The translations under genes and the position numbers were made by a program. From CAZUFB01 sp964619775 (GTDB taxonomy: Bacteria > Actinomycetota > Coriobacteriia > Coriobacteriales > UMGS124): a stretch of DNA of 19,585 nt. Under the pieces are notes generated by a model. The model was given only the letters and a program-made list of their open reading frames with translations. It had not been told where the DNA came from and made no database searches. This document shows, piece by piece, positions 8,999 to 16,493 of this stretch (positions are counted from its first letter, which is position 1; the number at the start of each line of letters is the position of its first letter). The stretch is from positions 1 to 19,585 of the forward strand of contig CAZUFB010000036.1 of assembly GCA_964619775.1 (NCBI GenBank), given 5' to 3'.

Positions 8999-9691
8999 AT
9001 GACGCAGATTTCAGAGCAGCGCCGCGAGCAGATCGTCCAGACCGCGAAGCGCATCGTCGACCGGCACGGACCGAACCGCCTCACTGCCGAAGCCATCACC
9101 CAGGAGGTGGGGGTATCCCGCCCGCTGCTGTATCACTACTTCCAAAACATGAGGGATTTGCTCGACGCTGTGACGGGCGTCTACGTCCGCGCCTTCGAAG
9201 ACGCCCTGGCGCGCTGGGAAGAAAGCTGGGAGGACAGCCCCTCCCCGACCGAGAGGCACGCCTGGGCGATCTCGCTCGTCCAGGCGCTGCGACCAGAGCT
9301 TGTGGACGCCTGCCCGCTGTTGTGCGACGGACAGAACGGCACCGACAGCGCCTACGACATCTTCCTCGGTCGATGCGCAGACACGTTTGCCGAGCGCGCG
9401 CTGGCCGACGACGCCCCGCCCGCCTACGGACCGTGCCGCGGCGCCACGCAACCCCGGGCGATGGTGCGCTTCGCGGTCTTCGGACTGGCGGGCACCCTGC
9501 GCGGTTTTCCCAACCTGTCCGACGAGGACGCGGCGCTCGCGCTCGGCGCGCTGTGGCCGACCGGAGACGACGGGTCGGACGGCATCGAAGGCGGCCAGAC
9601 GGCGGACGGCAGAGAAACGCCTGCGGAACCGGCAGAAGGGGATGCCGCGCCGAACAGCAAGCGCGGCATTTTGGGGTGGATATTCAGCTAA
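8999..9691 (+). CDS. TetR/AcrR-family transcriptional regulator
   Basis: Predicted 230-residue one-component repressor. The N-terminal helix-turn-helix domain covers about residues 6-55, with the recognition region ITQEVGVSRPLLYHYF at 33-48, the hallmark of the family. The rest is the usual variable helical ligand/dimer domain. The last ~35 residues are acidic and low-complexity, ending in GILGWIFS. The ATG follows AAGGA 6 nt upstream. No transporter or enzyme gene is adjacent on the same strand. Its divergent neighbours are the tRNA-Pro/Gly unit and the LtaS-like gene, so the target is unclear and may simply be itself or a distant gene. Confidence 0.88.
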   Translation: MTQISEQRREQIVQTAKRIVDRHGPNRLTAEAITQEVGVSRPLLYHYFQNMRDLLDAVTGVYVRAFEDALARWEESWEDSPSPTERHAWAISLVQALRPELVDACPLLCDGQNGTDSAYDIFLGRCADTFAERALADDAPPAYGPCRGATQPRAMVRFAVFGLAGTLRGFPNLSDEDAALALGALWPTGDDGSDGIEGGQTADGRETPAEPAEGDAAPNSKRGILGWIFS

Positions 9692-9732
9692 AGAGGCAGG
9701 CGCAGAGGCACATCGCGCCCACCGCCCACCGA

Positions 9733-9762
9733 GGCGACACCGCACCCGTACCACGGGTCGCC
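9733..9762. terminator. Hairpin between convergent tetR and recN
   Basis: GGCGAC (9733-9738) pairs with GTCGCC (9757-9762), with an inner CCGT/ACGG hairpin on the - strand. No T-run follows on either side. Its position between convergent genes supports a terminator role, but structure alone is weak evidence. Confidence 0.35.
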
Positions 9763-9818
9763 CTACAGCAGTCCGCAAAAACGCCGGACGTCGTTACGCT
9801 CGGCAATTCTGCAGCCTG

Positions 9819-11468
9819 CTAAGCCCCGAACGGATGCGCGAGCAAGTCGCGGGCGTGTTCCAGGGAGGTCGCCGACTCGTCGCCTGACAGCATGCGAGCG
9901 ATTTCGCGCACGCGCTCCTCCCCCGTCACGGGAGCCAGGCGCGTCTCAGGGCGGCCGTCGGAACCCTCCGCCACCTTGCTCACCACGTAGTGCTTCTCGG
10001 CCGCCACGGCAATCTGCGCAAGGTGCGTCACGACGATCACCTGATGGGTGCGCGCAAGGTCGTCGAGCACCGCGGCTATAGAGCGAGCCGTGGAACCGCC
10101 CACCCCGGCGTCGATCTCGTCGAAAACGAGGGTCTCCACGTCGTCGTGCCCGCCCAGGGCAACCTTGATGGCAAGCATCACGCGGCTCACCTCGCCGCCA
10201 GAGGCTATCTTGGCAAAGGGGCGCGGGGTCAGCCCGAAGCCGGGACGGTAGAGGAACTCGACGCGGTCGGCACCCTGGCGGCCCCACTGGGCGCGTGGCA
10301 GGTCGGCCACCTCGACCAGCAGCTCGGAGCCGGCCATCTCGAGACGCCTCATCTGCTCGGTCACGCTTTGGGCAAAGCGCGGCGCGGCCTCGCGGCGGGC
10401 GTCAGTAAGCGCGCCGGCTGCGGCGGCCAGGCGCAACTCGGCGGCGTCGAGGGCTCCCCGGGCGCGGCGCTCGACCTCCTCGCTGTCGTCCACAAAGGCC
10501 ACCAGGGCCTGCGCCTCCTCAAGCCGGGCAAACACGTCCTCCATGCGCGGGCCGAAGGAGCGCATGAGCCCGACGAACGCCCCCATACGCTCGTCAGCGC
10601 GGGCCAGCGCGGCCGGGTCGAAGTCCACGCCGTCGCGGTAGCGGCGCAGCCCGCCGGCTGCGTCCTCCACCGAAAAGACCGCCTCGCGCAAGGCGTCGGC
10701 CAGCACCGAGAGGTCCGGGTCGAAACGCGCCACCTGGTCGAGCGCGGCGACGGCGGCATTGAGCGCGTCGAGGGCACCCCCCTCCCCCTGCAGCGCCTCG
10801 TAGGCGGCGTTGGCGCCCTCTGCGAGCGCCTCGGCGTGCTCCAGGCGCGGCAGCAGCGCCTCGAGCTCCTCGTACTCGCCTGGTCGGGGGTCGACCTCCT
10901 CGATGCGGGCGATGGCGAAGCGGGCGTCGTCGACGCGCGCGCCGTCCTCGCCGCGGGCCGCAAGCACGCGGTCGAGCTCGGAAGCCGCTGCGGCGCGTTC
11001 CTTCCAGGCGGCCGCGTAAGCCTCGCGCGCGGCGCGGACGCCCTCGCCCGCCCAGGCGTCGAGCAGGGGCAGATGGTTGGCCGGCACCAGGAGTCGCTGG
11101 TGGTCGTGCTGGCCGCAGAGGTCGACCGTCGAGCCGACGGTCTGGGCGAGCTGGGCGACCGTGGCCATCGCGCCGTCGAGCGAGCAGCGCGAGCGTCCCT
11201 CCGCCGAGACGCGGCGCCGGGCGACGTGCCCGTCGGGGAACTCCGCGGCGTCGTCGGCGCGCAGCACGCGCCCCTCAACCAGCAGTCCGTCGGCGCCGTC
11301 GCGCACCTGGTCGCCCGATGCGCGCTCTCCCACAAGCAACTTGACGGCCGAGAGCAGCGCCGACTTGCCGGCACCCGTCTCGCCCGTCAGGGCCGTCAGG
11401 CCGCGCGCCGGCTCTATCGTCACGTCGCCGATAAGGGCGAGGTTGGACACGTGCAGCTCGTCGATCAT
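9819..11468 (-). CDS. recN: DNA repair protein RecN
   Basis: SMC-like ATPase acting in double-strand break repair. The 549-residue length is normal for RecN. Walker A is GETGAGKS (29-36), preceded by the typical start MIDELHVSNLALIGDV. The middle is an Ala/Glu/Arg-rich coiled coil (about 160-380). The ABC signature IASGGEVSRVMLAIK is near 420-435, and Walker B LVFDEIDAGVGG near 445-457. The ATG at 11468 is preceded by AAGGAGG, 11 nt away, so spacing is long but acceptable. A longer open frame runs upstream across nadK but has no family match. It is last in the dxs-tlyA-nadK block, with 86 bp after nadK. Confidence 0.95.
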   Translation of the reverse strand: MIDELHVSNLALIGDVTIEPARGLTALTGETGAGKSALLSAVKLLVGERASGDQVRDGADGLLVEGRVLRADDAAEFPDGHVARRRVSAEGRSRCSLDGAMATVAQLAQTVGSTVDLCGQHDHQRLLVPANHLPLLDAWAGEGVRAAREAYAAAWKERAAAASELDRVLAARGEDGARVDDARFAIARIEEVDPRPGEYEELEALLPRLEHAEALAEGANAAYEALQGEGGALDALNAAVAALDQVARFDPDLSVLADALREAVFSVEDAAGGLRRYRDGVDFDPAALARADERMGAFVGLMRSFGPRMEDVFARLEEAQALVAFVDDSEEVERRARGALDAAELRLAAAAGALTDARREAAPRFAQSVTEQMRRLEMAGSELLVEVADLPRAQWGRQGADRVEFLYRPGFGLTPRPFAKIASGGEVSRVMLAIKVALGGHDDVETLVFDEIDAGVGGSTARSIAAVLDDLARTHQVIVVTHLAQIAVAAEKHYVVSKVAEGSDGRPETRLAPVTGEERVREIARMLSGDESATSLEHARDLLAHPFGA

Positions 11469-11554
11469 GGGGTGGTGCGCCTCCTTGGGCGCGGCCTGTG
11501 CGGCCCGCGCCCGGTCGATCGCGTGCGCCTCGCATCCGGCCGCAACCGAAAACG

Positions 11555-12403
11555 CTAGCGCACCTTTCCGTAGAAGACCCGCGAGACCGAGCCGAAGAAG
11601 CTGTCGGCCCCGCCTTCGAGCAGGACGACGTCGTAGGCGCCCCGCACCACCTGCAGCACGGTGGGCGCGAGGTCGCCGAAGAGCGGCTCCCCGTCGGCAA
11701 AGACGCAGGGGTCCCACGAGCGGTCGCCTGCGACCTCGAGCTCCACGACGTCCGACGGGGCGGTGAGGAAGGCGCGCGCCGTGATTGTGTGCGGCGCGAT
11801 GGGCACGCACACAAGACCCTTGAAGTCGGGCGTCACGATGGGGCCACCCGCCGAAAGCGCGTAGCCGGTGGAGCCGGTGGCCGTCGCCACCGCGAACCCG
11901 TCGCCGCGCAGGCGGTCGATGGGGACGCCGTTGGCACGCACGTCGAACTCGACCATCTTGCCCGACGCACCGCGCGCGAGCACCACGTCGTTGAGGGCGT
12001 TCGCAGTGCGCACAGCCTCCCGCCCCTCGGCGTCCACACCCGTGAGGCGCACCTCGATCGTGGCGCGGCGGCTGGCGTGCAACTCGCCGGCCAGGGCGGC
12101 CCCCACCATGGCGCAGGCGTCGCGGCCACCTTGGTCGCAGGTCAAAAAGCCCAGGTGGCCATAGGAGAGACCGAGGATGGGAACCTCGCGGTCGGAGACG
12201 ATGCGCGCCGCCCGCAGCAGCGTGCCGTCGCCCCCGAGCGCCACCGCCAGGTCGACCTCGTCGAGGTCGGCCGACCCTTCGAAGCCGAGATGCGGCGCGC
12301 GCACCACGTCGACGCCCTCGCCGTCGAGCCACTCCTCGATGCGCCGGGCGTCCTCCACGGATTCCTCGTACAGGTCGTTGGGAACCAGCATCACGCGCGT
12401 CAC
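11555..12403 (-). CDS. nadK: NAD kinase
   Basis: ATP- or polyphosphate-dependent phosphorylation of NAD to NADP. Predicted 282 residues. The GGDGT motif is at 57-61 and the NADK catalytic/NAD-binding region appears as NALNDVVLARG, followed by GDGFAVATATGSTGYALSAGG (given here in two parts: GDGFAVATAT and GSTGYALSAGG). These are diagnostic for the family. The GTG start at 12403 overlaps the tlyA stop by 4 nt (GTGA), which implies translational coupling. The order tlyA-nadK-recN is the same as in mycobacteria. Confidence 0.95.
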   Translation of the reverse strand: MTRVMLVPNDLYEESVEDARRIEEWLDGEGVDVVRAPHLGFEGSADLDEVDLAVALGGDGTLLRAARIVSDREVPILGLSYGHLGFLTCDQGGRDACAMVGAALAGELHASRRATIEVRLTGVDAEGREAVRTANALNDVVLARGASGKMVEFDVRANGVPIDRLRGDGFAVATATGSTGYALSAGGPIVTPDFKGLVCVPIAPHTITARAFLTAPSDVVELEVAGDRSWDPCVFADGEPLFGDLAPTVLQVVRGAYDVVLLEGGADSFFGSVSRVFYGKVR

Positions 12404-13263
12404 GAATGTCCGCCCTCCTCGCAGTCACCGCAGGCTTCCGGCACGGCGGCGTCCCAAGCGTCTCGCACGACCTGCGCAAGGTCGACGGCACAGGGCCGGC
12501 CGTCTCGCGCGGCGAGCAGGAAGTACTCGATGTTGCCCTTGGCGCCGCGCACCGGCGAGACGCACGCCGCCCGCACCGCCAGGCCGCCTTCCCCGAGCTG
12601 GCCGGCCACACGGCGCAGCACGTCCTCGTGCACCGCAGGGTCGCGCACGACGCCGCCAGGGTCCACCTTCTCGCGCGCGGCCTCGAACTGGGGCTTCACG
12701 AGCGTGCAGAACAGCCCGCCGCGGCCTAGCAGCCCGTGCACGGCGTGCAGGATGACGCCCACCGAGGTGAACGAGACATCGGCTACGGCCAGGTCGAACG
12801 GCGCCCCGAGCTCGACGGGGTCGGCGGCGCAGATGTTGGTGCGCTCGAACAGCGCCACGCGCACGTCGCCGCGCAGGGCCCAGTCGAACTGACCGCGGCC
12901 CACGTCCACCGCCGCGACGCGGCGGGCGCCGAATTTGAGCAGGCAGTCGGTGAAACCGCCGGTCGAGCATCCCACGTCCAGGCAGTTCATGCCCGCCGGG
13001 TCAAGCCCGAAGACGGAGAGCGCCCCCTCGAGCTTGAGGCCGCCGCGACCCACGTAGGTGCCGCGGCCTCGGGCACTGCGGGTGCGCGGCACCTTCACGT
13101 GGAGCGGGGCACCCGGCGCAACCGGGTGGCCGGGATGCGTCAGACGCTCGCCGCGCGACGACACCTCTCCGGCCATCACGGCGCGCATTGCCGCGGAACG
13201 GTCCGCGAAATAGCCCTGGGCCACCAGCTCGTCGTCGAGCCTGCGGCGCTTCGGGGCGGCCAC
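12400..13263 (-). CDS. tlyA: TlyA family rRNA 2'-O-methyltransferase
   Basis: Predicted S-adenosylmethionine-dependent ribose methyltransferase of 287 residues. In mycobacteria TlyA modifies C1409 of 16S and C1920 of 23S rRNA; the 16S/23S specificity here is not readable from sequence. An S4-type RNA-binding domain occupies about 1-65 (RLDDELVAQGYFADRSAAM). The Rossmann-like domain has the SAM motif LDVGCSTGGF (95-104). Residues matching the K-D-K-E tetrad are Lys77 (GGLKLEG), Asp162 (VADVSF), Lys190 (LVKPQFE) and Glu in NIEYF. The last ~15 residues are Cys/Glu-rich. The GTG start lies 11 bp after the dxs stop and a weak ribosome-binding site overlaps the dxs end. Confidence 0.92.
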   Translation of the reverse strand: MAAPKRRRLDDELVAQGYFADRSAAMRAVMAGEVSSRGERLTHPGHPVAPGAPLHVKVPRTRSARGRGTYVGRGGLKLEGALSVFGLDPAGMNCLDVGCSTGGFTDCLLKFGARRVAAVDVGRGQFDWALRGDVRVALFERTNICAADPVELGAPFDLAVADVSFTSVGVILHAVHGLLGRGGLFCTLVKPQFEAAREKVDPGGVVRDPAVHEDVLRRVAGQLGEGGLAVRAACVSPVRGAKGNIEYFLLAARDGRPCAVDLAQVVRDAWDAAVPEACGDCEEGGHS

Positions 13264-13274
13264 CGCACCGGGTC

Positions 13275-15176
13275 CTACCGCCCGCCGCCGGCCAGGGCGG
13301 CGAGGCGGTCGCGAACCGAGCGGGCGACACCGGGGGCGTCAAGACCCAGCTTGGAGAACAGGTCGTCGAGCGCGCCATGGCCCACATAGTCGTCGGGCAG
13401 GCCCAGGCGCAGCACCGGCGCGCTCACGCGCGCGTCGGCCATCGTCTCGAGCACCGCCGAGCCGAAGCCGCCGCACACCGTCCCGTCCTCCACGGTCACC
13501 ACGAGCGGGCAGGTCGCCGCGGCGCGCACTGCGGCCACGTCGACGGGCTTCACCCAGCGCATGTCCACCACGCGGCACGCGACGCCCTCGCCTGCAAGCA
13601 GCCGGGCGGCCTCCTCGGCGACGCCCACCATGCGGCCCACGGCGAGGATGGCGGCATCGGGGGCAGAGTCTGGCTCGTACACGGTGCGCGCCTCATAGGG
13701 CAGCGGGTCGTAGTCGTCGGGCAGCGGCACGCCGCGCGCCGTCCCGCGCGGGTAGCGCACCGCGACCGGGCCGCACGCCACCTCGACGGCGGTGCGCAGG
13801 GCGCGCGCCAGCTCGAGTTCGTCGGAGGGCGCGGCGACGGTCATGTTGGGCAGCGTGCGCAGGTAGGCCAGGTCGAACATGCCGTGGTGGGTGGAGCCGT
13901 CCTCGCCCACCAGACCGCCGCGGTCCACGGCGAACACCACGTGCAGGTTCTGCAGGCAGACGTTCGTGCTCACCTCGTCGTAAGCGCGCTGCAAGAAGGT
14001 CGAATAGACGGCGACGACCGGCAGCGCCCCGGCCAGCGCCATGCCGCTCGCCAGCGTCACGGCGCACTCCTCGGCGATGCCCACGTCGAAGGTGCGGCGG
14101 GGGAACTCCCGGGCAAACGACGTCAGGCCCGTCCCCTCCATCATCGCGGCGGTGATGGCCACCACCCTACGGTCGCGGCGAGCCTCGCAGGCGAGCGCCC
14201 GCGCAAACACCTGGGTGTAGGCCGGCGCGCCGGAAGGTTTCTGCACCGGCTCGCCGGTCTCCACGTCGAAGGGCCCCACGCCGTGGAACAGCTCGGGGTT
14301 GCGCTCGGCCGGCAGGTAGCCCTTGCCCTTCTTGGTGACCGCGTGGATGATGACCGGCTTGTCCATCTCGAGGGCGCGTGCAAGCGTGTCGTGCACGACG
14401 CGCAGGTCGTGGCCGTCGATAGGCCCCAGGTAGGTAAGCCCGAGCTCCTCGAAAAGCATTCCGGGCACCAGAAACTGCTTGGTGGCCTGCTTGGCGCGCT
14501 CGCCGAGGCGCATGAGCACGTCCCCCACCCGTCCCGAGCCGGAGACGCTGTCCTCAACCTGGTCGCGCACCGCGGTGTAGTGCGGGCTGGTGCGAATCGT
14601 CGCCAGGTATGAGGCAAGCGCGCCCACCGAGCGCGAGATGGACATCTCGTTGTCGTTGAGGATGACGACGAAGCGGCCGAACTGGTGCTGGCCGATGACG
14701 TTGAGCGCCTCGTAGGACAGCCCGCCGGCCAAAGACGCGTCGCCGACAATCGACACGATGCGTTCGTCGCCGCTGGCCAGGTCGCGCGACAGCGCCATAC
14801 CGGCGGCGGTGGCCAGCGCGTCGGAGGCGTGTCCCGAGTCGTGGACGTCGTAGGCAGACTCCTTGCGCCGCGTGAAGCCCGAGACGCCGCCGGCGTGGCG
14901 CAGGCGCGCGAAGCCCTCGCGCCGGCCGGTCATGAGCTTATGCGCGTAGGACTGGTGCCCCACGTCGAACAACAGCTTGTCGTGCGGCAGGTCGAGCACC
15001 AGATAGGCCGCCAGGACAAGCTCGACGGCCCCCAGCGAAGAGGCCAGGTGGCCTCCGTTGAGCGCGCAGGCGGCGATTATCTCGGCGCGTAGGTCCGAGG
15101 CAAGGTCGGCCAGTTGGGACGGCGCGAGGCGCTTCACATCCTCGGGCGCGTGTATCGAGTCGAGCAGGGATGCCAT
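13275..15176 (-). CDS. dxs: 1-deoxy-D-xylulose-5-phosphate synthase
   Basis: Thiamine diphosphate enzyme that condenses pyruvate with glyceraldehyde 3-phosphate, the first step of the MEP isoprenoid pathway. Predicted 633 residues, normal length. Recognisable stretches are GGHLASSLGAVEL (41-53), DVGHQSYAHKLMTGRR (71-86), VILNDNEMSIS (171-181), YLGPIDGHD, YSTFLQRAYDE, and GSTHHGMFDLAYLR. Two signature motifs differ from the common form: the TPP loop reads GDAS instead of GDG(A/S) at 145-148, and the usual AEQHAVT reads AEECAVT at 368-374, keeping the catalytic Glu369. The ATG at 15176 is preferred because AAGGGG lies 8 nt upstream; an in-frame GTG at 15185 is possible. Confidence 0.94.
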   Translation of the reverse strand: MASLLDSIHAPEDVKRLAPSQLADLASDLRAEIIAACALNGGHLASSLGAVELVLAAYLVLDLPHDKLLFDVGHQSYAHKLMTGRREGFARLRHAGGVSGFTRRKESAYDVHDSGHASDALATAAGMALSRDLASGDERIVSIVGDASLAGGLSYEALNVIGQHQFGRFVVILNDNEMSISRSVGALASYLATIRTSPHYTAVRDQVEDSVSGSGRVGDVLMRLGERAKQATKQFLVPGMLFEELGLTYLGPIDGHDLRVVHDTLARALEMDKPVIIHAVTKKGKGYLPAERNPELFHGVGPFDVETGEPVQKPSGAPAYTQVFARALACEARRDRRVVAITAAMMEGTGLTSFAREFPRRTFDVGIAEECAVTLASGMALAGALPVVAVYSTFLQRAYDEVSTNVCLQNLHVVFAVDRGGLVGEDGSTHHGMFDLAYLRTLPNMTVAAPSDELELARALRTAVEVACGPVAVRYPRGTARGVPLPDDYDPLPYEARTVYEPDSAPDAAILAVGRMVGVAEEAARLLAGEGVACRVVDMRWVKPVDVAAVRAAATCPLVVTVEDGTVCGGFGSAVLETMADARVSAPVLRLGLPDDYVGHGALDDLFSKLGLDAPGVARSVRDRLAALAGGGR

Positions 15177-15193
15177 GCGGACCACCCCTTCGG

Positions 15194-15421
15194 TTAACGG
15201 CCGGCGACGGATGCGCCGCCCTCGGTGGGCGGCTCCGCACCGACGGGTTCGGGTTGGGCGGACTCGACGAGGTCGACAGCGGACAGGCCGAGCTCGATGG
15301 CCTCGTCAAGCAAGTCGAGGCTGTCTTCCAGCGAGGTGCCTTTGTCACGCACCGCCTCGACGATCTCGTCGAGGCGACTCACGACCTCGTCGAACGAGCC
15401 GACGCTACGCTTCGCCGTCAT
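15194..15421 (-). CDS. xseB: Exodeoxyribonuclease VII small subunit
   Basis: Small subunit of exonuclease VII, which degrades single-stranded DNA together with XseA. The 75-residue product has the two-helix coiled-coil pattern SFDEVVSRLDEIVEAVRDKG (9-28) then TSLEDSLDLLDEAIELG (29-45), typical of XseB, plus a short Pro/Glu-rich tail. The ATG at 15421 overlaps the end of nusB by 17 nt. A longer frame upstream of this ATG lies inside nusB in another frame and has no family character. xseA, normally just upstream, is not in the window. Confidence 0.88.
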   Translation of the reverse strand: MTAKRSVGSFDEVVSRLDEIVEAVRDKGTSLEDSLDLLDEAIELGLSAVDLVESAQPEPVGAEPPTEGGASVAGR

Positions 15422-15986
15422 CCGCACGCCCCGCATCTGCGTCGTCCCCGTCGGCCTCGGACGTCCCGGACCCTTCGGAGGAGTCGACCCCTCGGTCGTC
15501 CCCGTCGGCGGACTTGCCGGACACACCCTCGGCAACCTGGCGCGCGAGCTGGGCAAGCGGCATGTCCGGATTTGCGTCGACGAGCTTGGAGACACGCCCC
15601 AGGATGCCGTTGACGAACGAGGAGGAGTCGTCGGTGCCGTAGACTTTCGACAGTTCCACGGCTTCGCTGATGGCGACCGAAGCCGGAACCTTCTCCTCGC
15701 AGAAGATCTCGTAGATCGCGATGCCCATGATACAGCGGTCCACCAGCGGCATGCGCGACAGGTTCCAGTTGTGCGACACCGAACCGACGAGGCGGTCGAT
15801 GGCGATGCGGTTCACCGCCACTCCGCGTGCGATTTGGGCCGCATAGGCGTCGATCGGACCGTCATCGAGAACGTACTCGCTGCCGTCGAGCAAGTCGAAA
15901 ACGTCGACGTTCTGCACCTCGGCCTGAAAGAGGACCTGGATGGCCTGGGAGCGGGCGCGCGTGCGCCCCACAATGATGCTGGACAC
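15405..15986 (-). CDS. nusB: Transcription antitermination factor NusB
   Basis: All-helical RNA-binding protein that, with NusE (S10), binds boxA to support rRNA antitermination. Predicted 193 residues; the NusB fold covers about 1-145. Family features are the N-terminal RTRARSQAIQVLFQAE, the later RMPLVDRCIMGIAIYEI, and VPASVAISEAVELSKVYGTD followed by SSFVNGILGRV. Residues about 155-193 form an extra acidic Asp/Gly/Ser/Ala-rich tail beyond the usual ~140-residue protein. The GTG start at 15986 has GGAG 9 nt upstream. It follows asp23 by 6 bp. Confidence 0.95.
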   Translation of the reverse strand: MSSIIVGRTRARSQAIQVLFQAEVQNVDVFDLLDGSEYVLDDGPIDAYAAQIARGVAVNRIAIDRLVGSVSHNWNLSRMPLVDRCIMGIAIYEIFCEEKVPASVAISEAVELSKVYGTDDSSSFVNGILGRVSKLVDANPDMPLAQLARQVAEGVSGKSADGDDRGVDSSEGSGTSEADGDDADAGRADDGEA

Positions 15987-15992
15987 GAACCA

Positions 15993-16355
15993 CTACTCCT
16001 TTGGGAACACCAAGGCGTCGATATAGACATCGACACCGGCAACCTCAGCTCCGACCTGCGAGGCGATACCCGACACAACGCGCTCGCGCACCTCGTCGGA
16101 CAGCGTGACGAACGGGTAGCCGAAGAACACCGCAAGACGGACAGCGACGCGCAGCGCGTCGCCCTCGACCGACACCGCCACCCCCGGCACCGCGGCAGCA
16201 GGCTTCTTGGGCGAGAAAAACGAGAACATCGTGCCCAAATCGCTCGGAACGCCGACGCTGGCGACGCCCTCGACCTTCTCGGCGGCGAGTTTGACGATGG
16301 TCTCGACAACCTCGGGGGCAACCATGAGACCTGTGAACCTGAGCTCCTCGTCCAT
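15993..16355 (-). CDS. Asp23/Gls24 family envelope stress protein
   Basis: 120-residue member of the Asp23 family, small alpha/beta proteins that associate with membrane anchors or respond to alkaline/envelope stress in Gram-positives. N-terminal GLMVAPEVVETIVKLAAEKV and the following EGVASVGVPSDLG match the family, as does C-terminal VYIDALVFPKE. A hydrophobic middle (AVFFGYPFVTLSDEVRERV) corresponds to the usual YG..I..V region. Position between accC and nusB equals that of Bacillus yqhY, whose product is connected to acetyl-CoA carboxylase control. The ATG has GGAAGGA upstream. The upstream 130 bp hold a promoter-like -10 and a terminator hairpin. Confidence 0.88.
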   Translation of the reverse strand: MDEELRFTGLMVAPEVVETIVKLAAEKVEGVASVGVPSDLGTMFSFFSPKKPAAAVPGVAVSVEGDALRVAVRLAVFFGYPFVTLSDEVRERVVSGIASQVGAEVAGVDVYIDALVFPKE

Positions 16356-16383
16356 AGGGGTGTCCTTCCGACGGATGCGAAAA

Positions 16384-16408
16384 CCGCCCGCTCGATGGAA
16401 GCGGGCGG
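16384..16408 (-). terminator. Rho-independent terminator upstream of asp23
   Basis: On the - strand a 9-bp perfect stem (CCGCCCGCT/AGCGGGCGG, arms 16408-16400 and 16392-16384) with a 7-nt loop is followed by TTTTCGC. It lies 86 bp after the accC stop and 28 bp before the asp23 ATG, so it can end the carboxylase transcript or attenuate transcription into asp23. Confidence 0.75.
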
Positions 16409-16453
16409 CCCCGGGCCGTATACGGCGCCCGTTCGAAGCGTTTCTTCGTGGCC

Positions 16454-16459
16454 ATTATA
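16454..16459 (-). promoter_or_regulatory. -10 box for the asp23-nusB-xseB-dxs unit
   Basis: Perfect TATAAT on the - strand between accC and the terminator hairpin. No recognisable -35 is found at 16-18 bp. If used, transcription would start near 16447, placing the terminator inside the leader. Confidence 0.5.
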
Positions 16460-16493
16460 GCCACCGACCTGCGAAGCGCCCCTGCAGAGGAAC

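Noticed and set aside
11469..12611. Extra ~380 residues ahead of RecN
   Set aside because: Alternative-frame reading of nadK and the tlyA end, rich in Arg/Gly/Ala. RecN begins at its conserved MIDELHVSNLAL.
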